The notes beneath the pieces were generated by a model. The model worked only from the letters and a program-made list of their open reading frames with translations, did not search any database and had not been told where the DNA came from. A stretch of 64,000 nucleotides of DNA from a bacterium. Lineage in GTDB: Bacteria; Pseudomonadota; Gammaproteobacteria; Pseudomonadales; Moraxellaceae. The translations under genes were made by a program, and so were the position numbers. Location of the stretch: NCBI GenBank assembly GCA_029945725.1, contig JAQSDB010000003.1:685842-749841 (forward strand), read 5' to 3'. Below, piece by piece: positions 54,238-63,035 of the stretch (the stretch's first letter is position 1; each line of letters opens with the position of its first letter).

Positions 54238-55035
54238 ATGAGTGACATGGTGATTGTTGAAAAACAGGATGGCGTGGCACATGTCATCCTGAATCGTCCG
54301 GATGCGCTGAATGCCGTCAATATCGACATGGCGCGCGCCTTGCGTGATGCCATGGTGGCGGTGGCGCAGGATGCTTCAGTGCGCGCCGTGCTGATACGTG
54401 CCAACGGAAAGTTTTTTACCGTGGGCGGTGATGTCGGTTTCTTCAGTAAAACCGTCACGGCAGATGCCGCCGTGCGCGACAGTGCTTTCAGCGGCCTGAT
54501 TGATGATGTGCATGCGCTCATTCATTGCATCAATACCATGCAGGCGCCGGTGGTGATCGCCGTGCAGGGCGGCGTGGCGGGTGTTGGTCTTGGCCTGATG
54601 GCGGCCTGTGATTTTGTGCTGGTAACGCGCGGCAGCACTTTTTCGCTGGCCTATACCGGGCTGGGAGCCTCACCGGATGGCGGCGCCACCTGGTTCCTGC
54701 CGCGCCTTATCGGCATGCGGCGTGCGCGCGAAATGATTTTGCTGTCCGAACGTTTCAGTGGCGAGGATGCCCTGGCGATGGGGCTGGTCAACCGGGTGGT
54801 GGAAGTGGCTGACCTGGAGGCTGAAGCGGTGAAACTGCTGCAGCGACTGGCGCAGGGCCCGACGGCTACCTATGGCCGCATAAAGCAGCTGCTCGCTGAC
54901 TCCTTCCAGCAGCCGCTGGAGGCGCAGCTCGACGCAGAAAAATCGGCTTTTCTGGCGGGTGTCGGCTCTGCCGATTTCGCTGAAGGCATTGCGGCATTTT
55001 GTGAAAAACGCAAACCGCTGTTCGCCGGAAAATAA
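54238..55035 (+). CDS. Enoyl-CoA hydratase/isomerase family protein
   Basis: This 265-residue crotonase-fold protein has VILNRPDALNAVNIDMARAL, FFTVGGDVGFF (oxyanion hole region), VQGGVAGVGLGLMAACDFVLV and FSLAYTGLGASPDGGATWFLPRLIG. The Asp/Gly-rich active-site segment resembles PaaG-type members more than FadB, with no clear second catalytic Glu. ATG 54238 was chosen; 34 bases after the P450, so probably in the same operon. A terminator follows. Confidence 0.87.
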   Translation: MSDMVIVEKQDGVAHVILNRPDALNAVNIDMARALRDAMVAVAQDASVRAVLIRANGKFFTVGGDVGFFSKTVTADAAVRDSAFSGLIDDVHALIHCINTMQAPVVIAVQGGVAGVGLGLMAACDFVLVTRGSTFSLAYTGLGASPDGGATWFLPRLIGMRRAREMILLSERFSGEDALAMGLVNRVVEVADLEAEAVKLLQRLAQGPTATYGRIKQLLADSFQQPLEAQLDAEKSAFLAGVGSADFAEGIAAFCEKRKPLFAGK

Positions 55036-55093
55036 ACCGGTGTGAAAAAAATTCCGATGATTTTTTTGCGTGTGAATGATTACTGTCATGAAT

Positions 55094-55120
55094 AAAAAAG
55101 CCCGCATTGCGGGCTTTTTT
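55094..55120. terminator. Terminator of the P450 operon
   Basis: GCCCGC and GCGGGC form a short stem around ATT, with A6 before and T6 after. It is symmetric and can work in both directions. Confidence 0.85.
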
Positions 55121-55170
55121 ATTGTGCGGCGTCAGTGTGTGGTTAATGCACTTCCTGTGACATCCCGCCC

Positions 55171-56337
55171 TCAGGGCTTCAGCCATTCCAGCAGCGCAGC
55201 ATAAATGCGCTCGTCGCTGAGCATGGCCATGTGGCCCATGGCGGAGAATTCGACTCGCGTGATGTCGCCGCCCTGCAAAACCTTGCCGGTGTCCAGGTGC
55301 TGGCCGAGGGCGCTGCGCACCGGTACCAGGCCGTCGCCCATCCAGTGCCGGCGTTCACCGCGACCCATATGGGCGGCAATCAGCAGATGACGCGCGTGTT
55401 CCGGCAGCTGCAGGGAGTGTTCCTGACCTGCCGGCGTGACGCGGCCATGGCGCAGATCCTGAATGCCGGTGCTGCGGATATTGCCGAGCTGCATGAGCGG
55501 GCGCGTGTAAGGCGTCAGTGCCAGCAGGCGGTTGGCGCTTTCGCCCAGACGCTCCAGCGGCGCGCCCTGATGCGGCGTGCCGATATACGCGGCGTTCTGC
55601 AAACGTGACAGCCAGGCCGATTTTTCCTGTGCGGCATGATGGCAGGCCGCACGAATCACCAGGCCGCCCATGCTGTGACCGATCAGCGTAACGGGGGTTT
55701 TTCCCTCCAGCTGTTCCAGCAGGGCGCTGAGGTCGGCGCCGTTTTCGGCAATCGCGCGGCCGCTGTTGTAGCGCAGCCAGGCCACGCCGTAACCGAGTTC
55801 GCGCAGCTCGCGCACAAAGCCCTGATGCGAAAAGTTCTGCCACTCGCGTTCGGACAGGCAGACGCCGTGCAGGAACAGCACGATGCCGCGGCGGGCATCG
55901 CCGGCCCATTGTGCCGGTGTCAGTTCTTCACCGAATTCATTGCGCAGGGTCATGCCGTGGTTCAGGGGATTGCCATGATCCACCAGGGCATTGCCGACCA
56001 CCCCGTTCACCACACTGCGAAAAAGTCCGCCGGCTTGCTGGTCGGCCGGCAGGCTGCCGAGGAAGCGCTGGCTGAGCGCGGCCAGCCAGAGCAGGCTGCG
56101 GGTGACCAGCTGATAGGGCAGCGGCGCTTTTTCAGGGGCCGCTACCTGCTCGCCTTTCCAGGGCAGGGGATGGCTGGCGATGGTGGCATGCGTGCTGGCA
56201 ATCAGGCGCGTGAGGCCGGTGGCGCCGATCAGCGTCAGGTGCGCCAGCGCCACGCCGCTGCTGGTGAGGGCGCCGAGCGCGGGAGCCGTGCTGCGGACGG
56301 AGGGGGTGTTTTCAGAAACCGGGCTGGGCGTATTCAT
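55171..56337 (-). CDS. PGAP1-like lipase/alpha-beta hydrolase
   Basis: This protein of about 388 residues has the elbow GHSMGG (TLIGHSMGGLVIRAACHH), LFLHGVCLSEREW as the oxyanion loop, MGDGLVPV with the acid region and MGHMAML with the probable His. It lacks a clear signal peptide. The N-terminal helical region (LTLIGATGLTRLIASTHATI) may act as a lid. The start is ATG 56337 or 56343. A perfect palindrome lies upstream at 56352-56367. Confidence 0.83.
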   Translation of the reverse strand: MNTPSPVSENTPSVRSTAPALGALTSSGVALAHLTLIGATGLTRLIASTHATIASHPLPWKGEQVAAPEKAPLPYQLVTRSLLWLAALSQRFLGSLPADQQAGGLFRSVVNGVVGNALVDHGNPLNHGMTLRNEFGEELTPAQWAGDARRGIVLFLHGVCLSEREWQNFSHQGFVRELRELGYGVAWLRYNSGRAIAENGADLSALLEQLEGKTPVTLIGHSMGGLVIRAACHHAAQEKSAWLSRLQNAAYIGTPHQGAPLERLGESANRLLALTPYTRPLMQLGNIRSTGIQDLRHGRVTPAGQEHSLQLPEHARHLLIAAHMGRGERRHWMGDGLVPVRSALGQHLDTGKVLQGGDITRVEFSAMGHMAMLSDERIYAALLEWLKP

Positions 56338-56351
56338 GGGCATCCAGTTTA

Positions 56352-56367
56352 GTGAACATATGTTCAC
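56352..56367. promoter_or_regulatory. 16-bp perfect palindrome, candidate operator
   Basis: GTGAACATATGTTCAC is fully self-complementary and lies 15 bases upstream of the hydrolase start. A TetR-type site is possible, but no regulator is adjacent. Confidence 0.5.
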
Positions 56368-56433
56368 ATGCTGGCGCCCGGGCGGGCCACCGTCAATCCC
56401 ATCTGTCGCAATGATTGTCGGACAGGATGAGGC

Positions 56434-57681
56434 TCAAGCGGCCTTGCTGTCGCGGCTTTCCACCAGTTTGTCGCGCTTGAGCAGGGGCGGGAACCAGTAC
56501 ATCCACAGGGCGGTCACGATGACGGTACCGATGCCGCCGAGGACCACGGCCGGCTCGGTGCCAAACCAGGCCGCCGTGACGCCGGACTCGAACTCCCCGA
56601 GCTGGTTGGAGGCGCCGATGAAAAGGAAGTTCACGGCACTGACGCGGCCACGCATGGCGTCCGGTGTTTCCAGCTGGATCAGCGAGGAACGCACCACCAC
56701 GCTGATCATGTCCGAGGCGCCAAGGATGGCGAGCATGCCGAGCGAGAGCAGGAAGGACTGCGACAGGCCGAACACGATGGTGGCCAGACCGAACATGGCG
56801 ACGCCGCCAAACATGATCTTTCCGGCATGGCGCTCGATCGGGTGACGCGCCAGCCAGAAGGACATGAGCAGCGCTCCCACGGCAGGAGCCGAGCGCAGCA
56901 TGCCAAGCCCGACCGGCCCGGCATGCAGGATGTCCTTGGCAAAAATCGGCAGCAGGGCAGTAGCGCCGCCCAGCAGCACGGCAAACAGGTCCAGGGAAAT
57001 GGCGCCCAGCACCACCGGCTGCTGCCGGATAAAGCGGATGCCGGCAAATATCGAGCGGTCTTCGGCTTTTGTCGCTACCACCACGGCGGCCTTCGCGGGG
57101 CGGCGAATGCTGCCGAGCAGGATGATGGCGAGCAGGAACAGCGCTCCCGCCACGGCGTAAACGGCGACCGCGCCGGCCACATAAAGCAGGCCGCCGACCG
57201 CCGGGCCGAGAATGATGGCGGTCTGCATGGCGGCGCTTGAGGAGCTGATGGCGCGCGACAATTGCAGCGGCGAGACGAGGGACGGCAGCAGTGCCGCCAG
57301 CGCCGGCGATGAAAACGCCTTGCCCACGCCCAGGAAAAAGACACAGGCGAAAATGCCGTCACGCGTCATCCATCCCTGCCAGCTGCCCACGGCCAGGGTG
57401 ATGGCGACGGTCGCCTCCAGCGCGTGGCTGGCCTGCACGACACGGCGCCGGTCAAAGCGGTCGGCCACCTGCCCCACGACAAGCACCAGGAATACTGCCG
57501 GCACAAAACCCGCCAGCCCGACCAGGCCCAGCGCCATGGCACTGTGGGTCAGCTCGTACACCTGCCAGCCCACGGCGACCGCCAGCATCTGGAAGCCCAT
57601 CATCGAGCAGATGCGGATGCACCAGTACAGGAAGAAGTCGCGGTTGATGAAAAAACGTTCGGGATTTTCGGCAGCGGTCAT
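56434..57681 (-). CDS. MFS transporter (Bcr/enterobactin-exporter type)
   Basis: This 415-residue inner-membrane protein has about 12 helices. The MFS signatures VGQVADRFDRRRVVQASHALEA (motif A) and FLGVGKAFSSPALAALLPSLV are visible. The overall arrangement resembles the EntS-type family of exporters. ATG 57681 was selected; the frame extends 48 codons without hydrophobic sequence. It is divergent from nothing and follows the PHA-like gene in the same direction. The substrate is unknown. Confidence 0.87.
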   Translation of the reverse strand: MTAAENPERFFINRDFFLYWCIRICSMMGFQMLAVAVGWQVYELTHSAMALGLVGLAGFVPAVFLVLVVGQVADRFDRRRVVQASHALEATVAITLAVGSWQGWMTRDGIFACVFFLGVGKAFSSPALAALLPSLVSPLQLSRAISSSSAAMQTAIILGPAVGGLLYVAGAVAVYAVAGALFLLAIILLGSIRRPAKAAVVVATKAEDRSIFAGIRFIRQQPVVLGAISLDLFAVLLGGATALLPIFAKDILHAGPVGLGMLRSAPAVGALLMSFWLARHPIERHAGKIMFGGVAMFGLATIVFGLSQSFLLSLGMLAILGASDMISVVVRSSLIQLETPDAMRGRVSAVNFLFIGASNQLGEFESGVTAAWFGTEPAVVLGGIGTVIVTALWMYWFPPLLKRDKLVESRDSKAA

Positions 57682-57782
57682 GGCGGGATTACGGCGAAGG
57701 ATCAGGCGGCCGAGGATAGGGGCTCGCCTGTTTGAATCCAACCGGAGCGGCGCTTGTTTTTCCGCGCCACGGCTGGCGCCGG

Positions 57783-58928
57783 CTAGTCCGAGCGTTCCGC
57801 CAGCCAGTCTGCCGTTTTGGCCCATGCCGTGGCGGGCGCCTTGCTGCCGGCCAGCACGCCCATGTGGCCGCCGGGAACGATCTGGAAACTCTTGTCTCCG
57901 GATGCCACGAGATCAAGCAGGGTGATTACCGCATCCTTCGTCACCATGGTGTCGCTCTTGCCGGCAAAGGCCAGCAGGTTGGAGGTGATGGTGTCCAGAC
58001 GCGCTTCCCGGTCGCCGATGGGCATGCAGCCGTCCGCCATGGCGTTGTCGATCCAGATGCGCACCATCATGTCCTGCATGATGCCGCCGGTGTACGCCAC
58101 CATGTGATCGAGAAAAGAGGCATTGGTGGCGTGCTCGATAACGAAGTCGCGGTCACCGAGTTTTTTCAGCAGGTCCCAGTAGCCCATCACGCTGCCGACG
58201 GGATTGGTCATCTTGAAGCCGAGCGTGTTTATCCAGCCCGGCGTGTGCAGCAGGCGCGGACTGATGTTGTGAATGCGAAAGCCGGTGTGCTCGCGCACCC
58301 ATTCCGCGCGCGCCCTGACAAACTGGTAGACCTTGCCGAGCTGGCCGGAGGCATGCGAATTCACGGGAGCTGCCAGCACGACCAGGTTGCGGATGTTTTC
58401 ATCGTGCATGAGGCCGCCGTAGCAGAGCGTGATGATGCCGCCCATGCTCCAGCCATGCAGCGACAGTTCCTGCACGCCGCTGTGCGCGCGAACTTTTTCC
58501 AGAAAGTCCGGCAGCAACTCCGCCACATAGGTGTGCAGATTGTAATGCGTGTGTTCAAGGCCGGGAAAACCCCAGTCGACGAGATAGACGTCGAAGCCGC
58601 GCGCCAGCATGTATTTGACCAGGCTGCGCTCGGGGAAGAGATCGTAGATCAGCATGTTCACCGCCAGCGGCGGCACAATCACCAGCGGCACACGGTGGGT
58701 TTTCCGGCTCACCGGCACGGCTTCGCCGTCGACCTGGATTACCTCCTCGCTGAGGTGGCGGTAATGGCGCAGCGACACCAAACCGTTGTCATGGATCACG
58801 TCATAGGGCGTCAGGCCGGCCTGCGACAGCTCCCTGCTGTGCAGCAGGCGGTCACGGGCATTGCCGAGGGCGTGAGTGGCGCGCTGGCGCAGGGAGGCGC
58901 GGCGTGACGGTTTCTGGTAACTGCTCAT
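57783..58928 (-). CDS. PHA-synthase-like alpha/beta hydrolase with serine nucleophile
   Basis: This 381-residue protein resembles class III PHA synthase PhaC: VIVPPLAVNMLIYDLFPERSLVKYMLARGFDVYLVDWG, then the lipase box GWSMGG (159-164) and IVPGGHMGVLAG. PhaC has Cys at the nucleophile; here it is Ser161, so it is probably a depolymerase or esterase, or an altered synthase. No PhaE, PhaR or PhaB is nearby. Start ATG 58928 has a weak RBS. Confidence 0.85.
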   Translation of the reverse strand: MSSYQKPSRRASLRQRATHALGNARDRLLHSRELSQAGLTPYDVIHDNGLVSLRHYRHLSEEVIQVDGEAVPVSRKTHRVPLVIVPPLAVNMLIYDLFPERSLVKYMLARGFDVYLVDWGFPGLEHTHYNLHTYVAELLPDFLEKVRAHSGVQELSLHGWSMGGIITLCYGGLMHDENIRNLVVLAAPVNSHASGQLGKVYQFVRARAEWVREHTGFRIHNISPRLLHTPGWINTLGFKMTNPVGSVMGYWDLLKKLGDRDFVIEHATNASFLDHMVAYTGGIMQDMMVRIWIDNAMADGCMPIGDREARLDTITSNLLAFAGKSDTMVTKDAVITLLDLVASGDKSFQIVPGGHMGVLAGSKAPATAWAKTADWLAERSD

Positions 58929-59092
58929 GCGGAAATCCGGCGAATGCTGGCGGGAGGCGGAATGTATGCCCATGGGGCGGAGGCGTCACTGACCTTTTCG
59001 CCCGTTTTCAGGGCATGACAGCCAAAGCCCGGGCCCCGGGGGCGGGGTCGTCCCGGGCTGCCATGACCGTCAGGCTGGCGGGCAGCCGTGTG

Positions 59093-59476
59093 TCACCTGG
59101 CCGCATCAATCATCTGCATGGTTTTTTCCTCAACCTCCCGGGCGACTTCAAGCAGCGCGGCATCCTGCGAGAGGGCCGTCAGCATCTGTGCCGGTTTTAT
59201 CAGGCCGAGTCTGGTCCGGCCCTTTTCGGTATACACCGAGATGCGGCAGGGCAGCGCCATGTTCAGGCGCATGTCGATCGACAATACCTTTGCCGCCTGT
59301 GCCGGATTGCAGACTTCAAGGACGCGGCATTCTTCCGCAAAGGCAATGCCCTTGCTGCGCAGGGTGGCGCCGAGATCGTGGACATGCAGGATGCCGAAAC
59401 CAAGGCGCGTCACTGCCGCGCCCAGATCGGCGGCGGCCTGCTCGAAGGTTTTTTCCGTTTCCACGATGTAGTACAT
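59093..59476 (-). CDS. DUF302 family protein
   Basis: This 127-residue protein matches DUF302: MYYIVETEKTFEQAAADLGAAVTRLGFGILHVHDLGATL, then CRVLEVCNPAQAAKVLSIDMRLNMALPCRISVYTEKG. AAGGAA precedes ATG 59476. The family is cytoplasmic or periplasmic, with unknown role; no signal peptide is seen. Confidence 0.88.
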   Translation of the reverse strand: MYYIVETEKTFEQAAADLGAAVTRLGFGILHVHDLGATLRSKGIAFAEECRVLEVCNPAQAAKVLSIDMRLNMALPCRISVYTEKGRTRLGLIKPAQMLTALSQDAALLEVAREVEEKTMQMIDAAR

Positions 59477-59551
59477 GACGTTATTCCTTGCGCCGAGTGT
59501 GACAGCAAATGCCACGGTGTCAGTCGCGTATCACGAATGCGTGCTGCGGCA

Positions 59552-60934
59552 TTAAATGATGCGCGAAAAACGCTGCGTGGTCAGTTGTGCAGTATAGCGG
59601 TCAAACAGCATGCAGACCGAACGTGCCATCAGCCGCCCGGCCGGCAGGATGTCGATGCTGTCATCGCCGAGCGTGATCAGGCCGTCGCGGTGCATCTGCT
59701 CCAGCGCCGGCCAGGCTTCGGCAAAATAATCACGGAACACCAGCGCAAAACGCGCTTCGATATCGGCAAAGCGCAGCCTGAAATCGCAGATCAGTTTTTG
59801 TATGACGGCACGCCGTATCACATCGTCTTCGTTGCAGAGCAACCCGCGGAAAACCGCCAGCTCACCGGCATCAATACGTTCCTCGTATTGCTTGAGGTTG
59901 CTGAGGTTCTGCGCGTAGAGATCACCGATCTGGCTGATCGAGGACACGCCCATGCCGATCAGGTCGCAATGTCCGTGCGTGGTGTAGCCCTGGAAATTGC
60001 GCTGCATGCTGCCGTTTTCCTGCGCCAGTGCGAGCTCGTCACCGGGCAGGGCGAAGTGGTCCATGCCGATATAGCGGTAGCCGGCATTGCCCAGTTGTTC
60101 GATGCAGTTTTGCAGCATGGCGAGCTTGTCGGCCGGTGCCGGCAATTCCTCGGCCTTGATCAGGCGTTGCGGCCGGAAACGCTCCGGCAGGTGCGCATAG
60201 TTGAAAACGGAGAGCCGGTCCGGTTGCAGCTTGATGATGGCAGCAACCGTGCGTGCAAAACTTTCCGGTGTCTGCAGGGGCAGGCCGTAGATCAGGTCGA
60301 TGTTGATCGAGCGGTAATTCAGCGCACGGGCGGCATCGATCAGCGTACTGGTCTGCTCAATGCTCTGGATGCGGTTCACGGCACGCTGCACGTCCGGCTC
60401 GATATCCTGTACGCCGAAGCTGACGCGGTTGAAACCGAGTTCGCGCAGCAGCGTCATGGTCGAGACATCGGCTTCGCGCGGATCAATCTCGATGCCGTAA
60501 TCACCGCCGTCGTCAGTGCGCAGGTTGAAGCGCTGGCGCAGATGGCCCATCAGGCGGCGCAGTTCGTCGTGGCTGAGAAAGGTGGGCGTGCCGCCGCCGA
60601 AATGCAGCTGCTCGACAGTCTGCTGCGGATCAAGCTGCCGGCTGATCAGGTCGATCTCGCGCTCGAGGCGTTCGAGATAGGGCAGGGCACGGCTGCGGTC
60701 CTGGGTGATGACCTTGTTGCAGCCGCAGTAGTAGCAAATGTGGGCGCAGAAGGGCAGGTGCACATAGAGCGAGAGCGGGCGTTTTGCGGTGCGGCTTTCA
60801 TGCAGAGCCTGCAGCAGTTCGCGGGCACCGATGCCGTCATGGAACTGCACGGCCGTGGGGTAGGAGGTGTAGCGCGGGCCGGCCTGGTCGTAGCGGCGGA
60901 TCAGCCCGGCATCCCAGTGGATGGCGTCAAGCAT
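59552..60934 (-). CDS. hemN: Oxygen-independent coproporphyrinogen III oxidase
   Basis: This 460-residue radical-SAM enzyme has the CxxxCxxC motif in PFCAHICYYCGCNKV and continues with LHFGGGTPTFLS and INIDLIYGLP. Length matches E. coli HemN (457). It converts coproporphyrinogen III to protoporphyrinogen IX without oxygen. An FNR-like box lies 60 bases upstream, as is usual for hemN. The neighbouring nnrS is on the same strand. Confidence 0.95.
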   Translation of the reverse strand: MLDAIHWDAGLIRRYDQAGPRYTSYPTAVQFHDGIGARELLQALHESRTAKRPLSLYVHLPFCAHICYYCGCNKVITQDRSRALPYLERLEREIDLISRQLDPQQTVEQLHFGGGTPTFLSHDELRRLMGHLRQRFNLRTDDGGDYGIEIDPREADVSTMTLLRELGFNRVSFGVQDIEPDVQRAVNRIQSIEQTSTLIDAARALNYRSINIDLIYGLPLQTPESFARTVAAIIKLQPDRLSVFNYAHLPERFRPQRLIKAEELPAPADKLAMLQNCIEQLGNAGYRYIGMDHFALPGDELALAQENGSMQRNFQGYTTHGHCDLIGMGVSSISQIGDLYAQNLSNLKQYEERIDAGELAVFRGLLCNEDDVIRRAVIQKLICDFRLRFADIEARFALVFRDYFAEAWPALEQMHRDGLITLGDDSIDILPAGRLMARSVCMLFDRYTAQLTTQRFSRII

Positions 60935-60993
60935 GGGGTTTCTCGGGGTCATTCTGGCGGTGGCAAGTGTGTTGGCAGGCGCCCCCGGCCTCA

Positions 60994-61007
60994 TTGACTT
61001 GAGTCAA
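60994..61007. promoter_or_regulatory. FNR/ANR-like box upstream of hemN
   Basis: TTGACTTGAGTCAA has the TTGA-N6-TCAA arms of an FNR site, with C and G in place of the inner T and A of the consensus. Its centre is 66 bases before the hemN start and 41 bases before the end of nnrS. Confidence 0.7.
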
Positions 61008-61041
61008 GCGCAGGGGAATGGCTGGCGGCGGCCGCCGGCTT

Positions 61042-62232
61042 TCAGCCCGGATGCCCGTCAACACGCGCCCGCCACAGCATCGGCCCGTAATGCCTGGCAA
61101 AGAGGGCGAAGGCGGTCGTCCAGGCGGCGCCGGCCAGCCACAGTGCCGGCAGCGGCCAGACATTGACCAGCAGCACCCGCGACAGGGCGGCCAGCTGCAG
61201 CAGGATGAAGGCGAGGGTCATCGCGGCCGGCGGCTGCAGCTGGCGCCCGGTGTGGCCGAGGCTGACACGGGCAACCATGGCGAGGATCAGCCCGGCCATC
61301 GAGCCCACCGTGAGGGCATGCAGCGGCGGGCTCGGGTTGGCCAGCAGGCCGAAGTGCCAGAGCGCCATGCCGAGGCAGGCCAGTGCCAGCCAGGCATAGG
61401 CGAGATGCAGCGACCACAGCAGCGGCACCCGCCAGATGCCGTGATCGTACCAGCGCAGCAGGCGCAGGCCGTGACCCGCCGCGAGCAGCAGGAACAGCAG
61501 GCCGATCCATGTCGTTGCGTGCAGGGCCGGTCCGGCCACATAAAGCAGGGCCACCAGCGGCGCCGCCAGCAGCAGGAACCAGTCCAGCCATGGCCAGGGT
61601 TGCACGGGGCTGGCGAGACCGAGGCCGCGCTGGGTGAAAAAGGGAATCACGCGCCCGCCAATCAGCCCCATCATCGCCGCCACCAGCCAGGCGCCGGCCA
61701 GCACGCTTTGCCGCTGCAGGGTCTCGCTGCCCGTGGCCAGCCCGGTCAGCGCCACGGCATCGGCGGCGGTCAGCAGAAGCAGCACGGCGACGATGGGGTA
61801 GTTGCGTCGCTGCCGCACCTGCCAGAGGGTGCGGCCCATGACCAGCGCCACCGCCAGCGGAAACGCCAGTTCGAGAGGCGCGAGCAGGGGCAGTGGCAGG
61901 TTCAGCAGCCAGGCCAGCCGCGCCGCCAGCCAGAGCCCGGCCAGCAGCGCCAGGGGTCGCCCCGACAGACCCGGGCGCTCGGTCCACGCCTGCACGGCGG
62001 TGAGCAGGAAGCCGGCAATAATGGCCATGACAAAACCGAACAGCAGCTCATGCCGGTGCCAGGCCAGCCAGCCGCCGGCCGGTTGCCAGTCGCCCAGTGC
62101 GCCAGCGAGTGCGATCAGCCACAAGGGCACGGCAAGCATGGCAAAAACACAGCCGCCGAGAAAGAAGGGACGAAAGCCGAGGCGCAAAAGCGGGGTGATC
62201 GCCAGAGCCTTGCTGCGGTCAATCACTTGCAT
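61042..62232 (-). CDS. nnrS: NnrS family protein
   Basis: This 396-residue inner-membrane protein has about 12 hydrophobic helices. It shows the NnrS opening LLRLGFRPFFLGGCVFAMLAVPLWL and WHRHELLFGFVMAIIAGFLLTAVQAWTERPGLSG, then GGRVIPFFTQRGLGL, and a His-containing C-terminal half (LGHTGR, RHYGPMLW). NnrS is a haem- and copper-containing protein tied to nitric oxide tolerance. ATG 62232 follows GGGGAA. Confidence 0.92.
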   Translation of the reverse strand: MQVIDRSKALAITPLLRLGFRPFFLGGCVFAMLAVPLWLIALAGALGDWQPAGGWLAWHRHELLFGFVMAIIAGFLLTAVQAWTERPGLSGRPLALLAGLWLAARLAWLLNLPLPLLAPLELAFPLAVALVMGRTLWQVRQRRNYPIVAVLLLLTAADAVALTGLATGSETLQRQSVLAGAWLVAAMMGLIGGRVIPFFTQRGLGLASPVQPWPWLDWFLLLAAPLVALLYVAGPALHATTWIGLLFLLLAAGHGLRLLRWYDHGIWRVPLLWSLHLAYAWLALACLGMALWHFGLLANPSPPLHALTVGSMAGLILAMVARVSLGHTGRQLQPPAAMTLAFILLQLAALSRVLLVNVWPLPALWLAGAAWTTAFALFARHYGPMLWRARVDGHPG

Positions 62233-62354
62233 GGCGGATTCCCCGGTGTGCGTTGGTGTGTTGGTGTCTGCGACGTGTGCTTGAGGTGTCGCGGCCTGAT
62301 TCTGCGCCCGCCACGGAAGATTCCGCCAATATTCTGCGGGCGCCGGAAACAAAA

Positions 62355-62374
62355 GACCCGGCAAGTGCCGGGTC
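62355..62374. terminator. Terminator of yjdM
   Basis: GACCCGGCA and TGCCGGGTC enclose AG. The A run at 62349-62354 (T run on minus) follows on the minus strand. It lies 36 bases downstream of the yjdM stop. Confidence 0.7.
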
Positions 62375-62409
62375 CGGTGTCGATCACGAGCGGTCGTGAG
62401 GGGCCTTGC

Positions 62410-62751
62410 TCAGGCCTTCTTCACGAATTCCGATTTCAGCTGCATGGCGCCAATGCCTTCAATGCGGCAGTCAATATCGTGATCGCCCTCCACGAGACGG
62501 ATGATTTTCACCTTGGTGCCGACTTTGACAACGGAGGAGGAGCCCTTGATCTTGAGGTCCTTGATCACCGTGACGAAGTCGCCGTCATTGAGCACATTGC
62601 CATTGGCATCACGCACGACGCGCTGCTGCTCGCCGCTTTCTGCCACCGCCTCTTTCGGCCACTCATGCGCGCACTCCGGGCAAACCAGCATGCTCCCGTC
62701 TTCGTAGGTAAATTCCGAGCTGCACTGCGGGCACTTTGGAAAACTGCTCAT
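62410..62751 (-). CDS. yjdM: YjdM/PhnA zinc-ribbon protein
   Basis: This 113-residue protein has an N-terminal zinc ribbon ([26 protein letters not shown]) and a C-terminal SH3-like PhnA domain ([29 protein letters not shown]). The family was named from the phosphonate operon, but its real role is not established; no phn genes are nearby. Length matches E. coli YjdM (111). Confidence 0.94.
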   Translation of the reverse strand: MSSFPKCPQCSSEFTYEDGSMLVCPECAHEWPKEAVAESGEQQRVVRDANGNVLNDGDFVTVIKDLKIKGSSSVVKVGTKVKIIRLVEGDHDIDCRIEGIGAMQLKSEFVKKA

Positions 62752-62950
62752 GGTTCATCCTGTTTCTGATTGACGGGTATCGGGGTGAGGGCGGCATTTT
62801 ACCCGATATGGAGCGGCACCGGCTGCGGATTAGTGGTGGTCTGTTGCAGGGTGTCTGCGTCATGGGCGCGAAGACCTGTGCGCATCATCACCATCGCGGC
62901 CGGTTTGCCGGAAAACACGGCAGCATGCTTGCCATGATGTGCCAGCCCTG

Positions 62951-62972
62951 CGGGCACCAGCCCGCTTTTTTG
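62951..62972 (+). terminator. Terminator-like hairpin on + strand
   Basis: GCGGGC and GCCCGC enclose ACCA and are followed by six T. No + strand protein gene ends here. It may end a short untranslated RNA starting in the 62770-62900 region, or be non-functional. Confidence 0.6.
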
Positions 62973-63035
62973 CTGCGAATTATGATGTGGAGCGTGCGAC
63001 GCTGAAGAAAAACCTGGCCGTGCGGTCAGATGGCT

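Noticed and set aside
58904-62769. Two very long + frames (697 and 583 codons) across hemN, nnrS and yjdM
   Set aside because: They are antisense shadows of clearly recognised genes and have compositionally biased His/Gln/Gly/Arg sequence.
62863-63005. 47-residue + frame rich in His and Met
   Set aside because: It has no strong RBS, the terminator hairpin falls inside it, and no conserved pattern was recognised.
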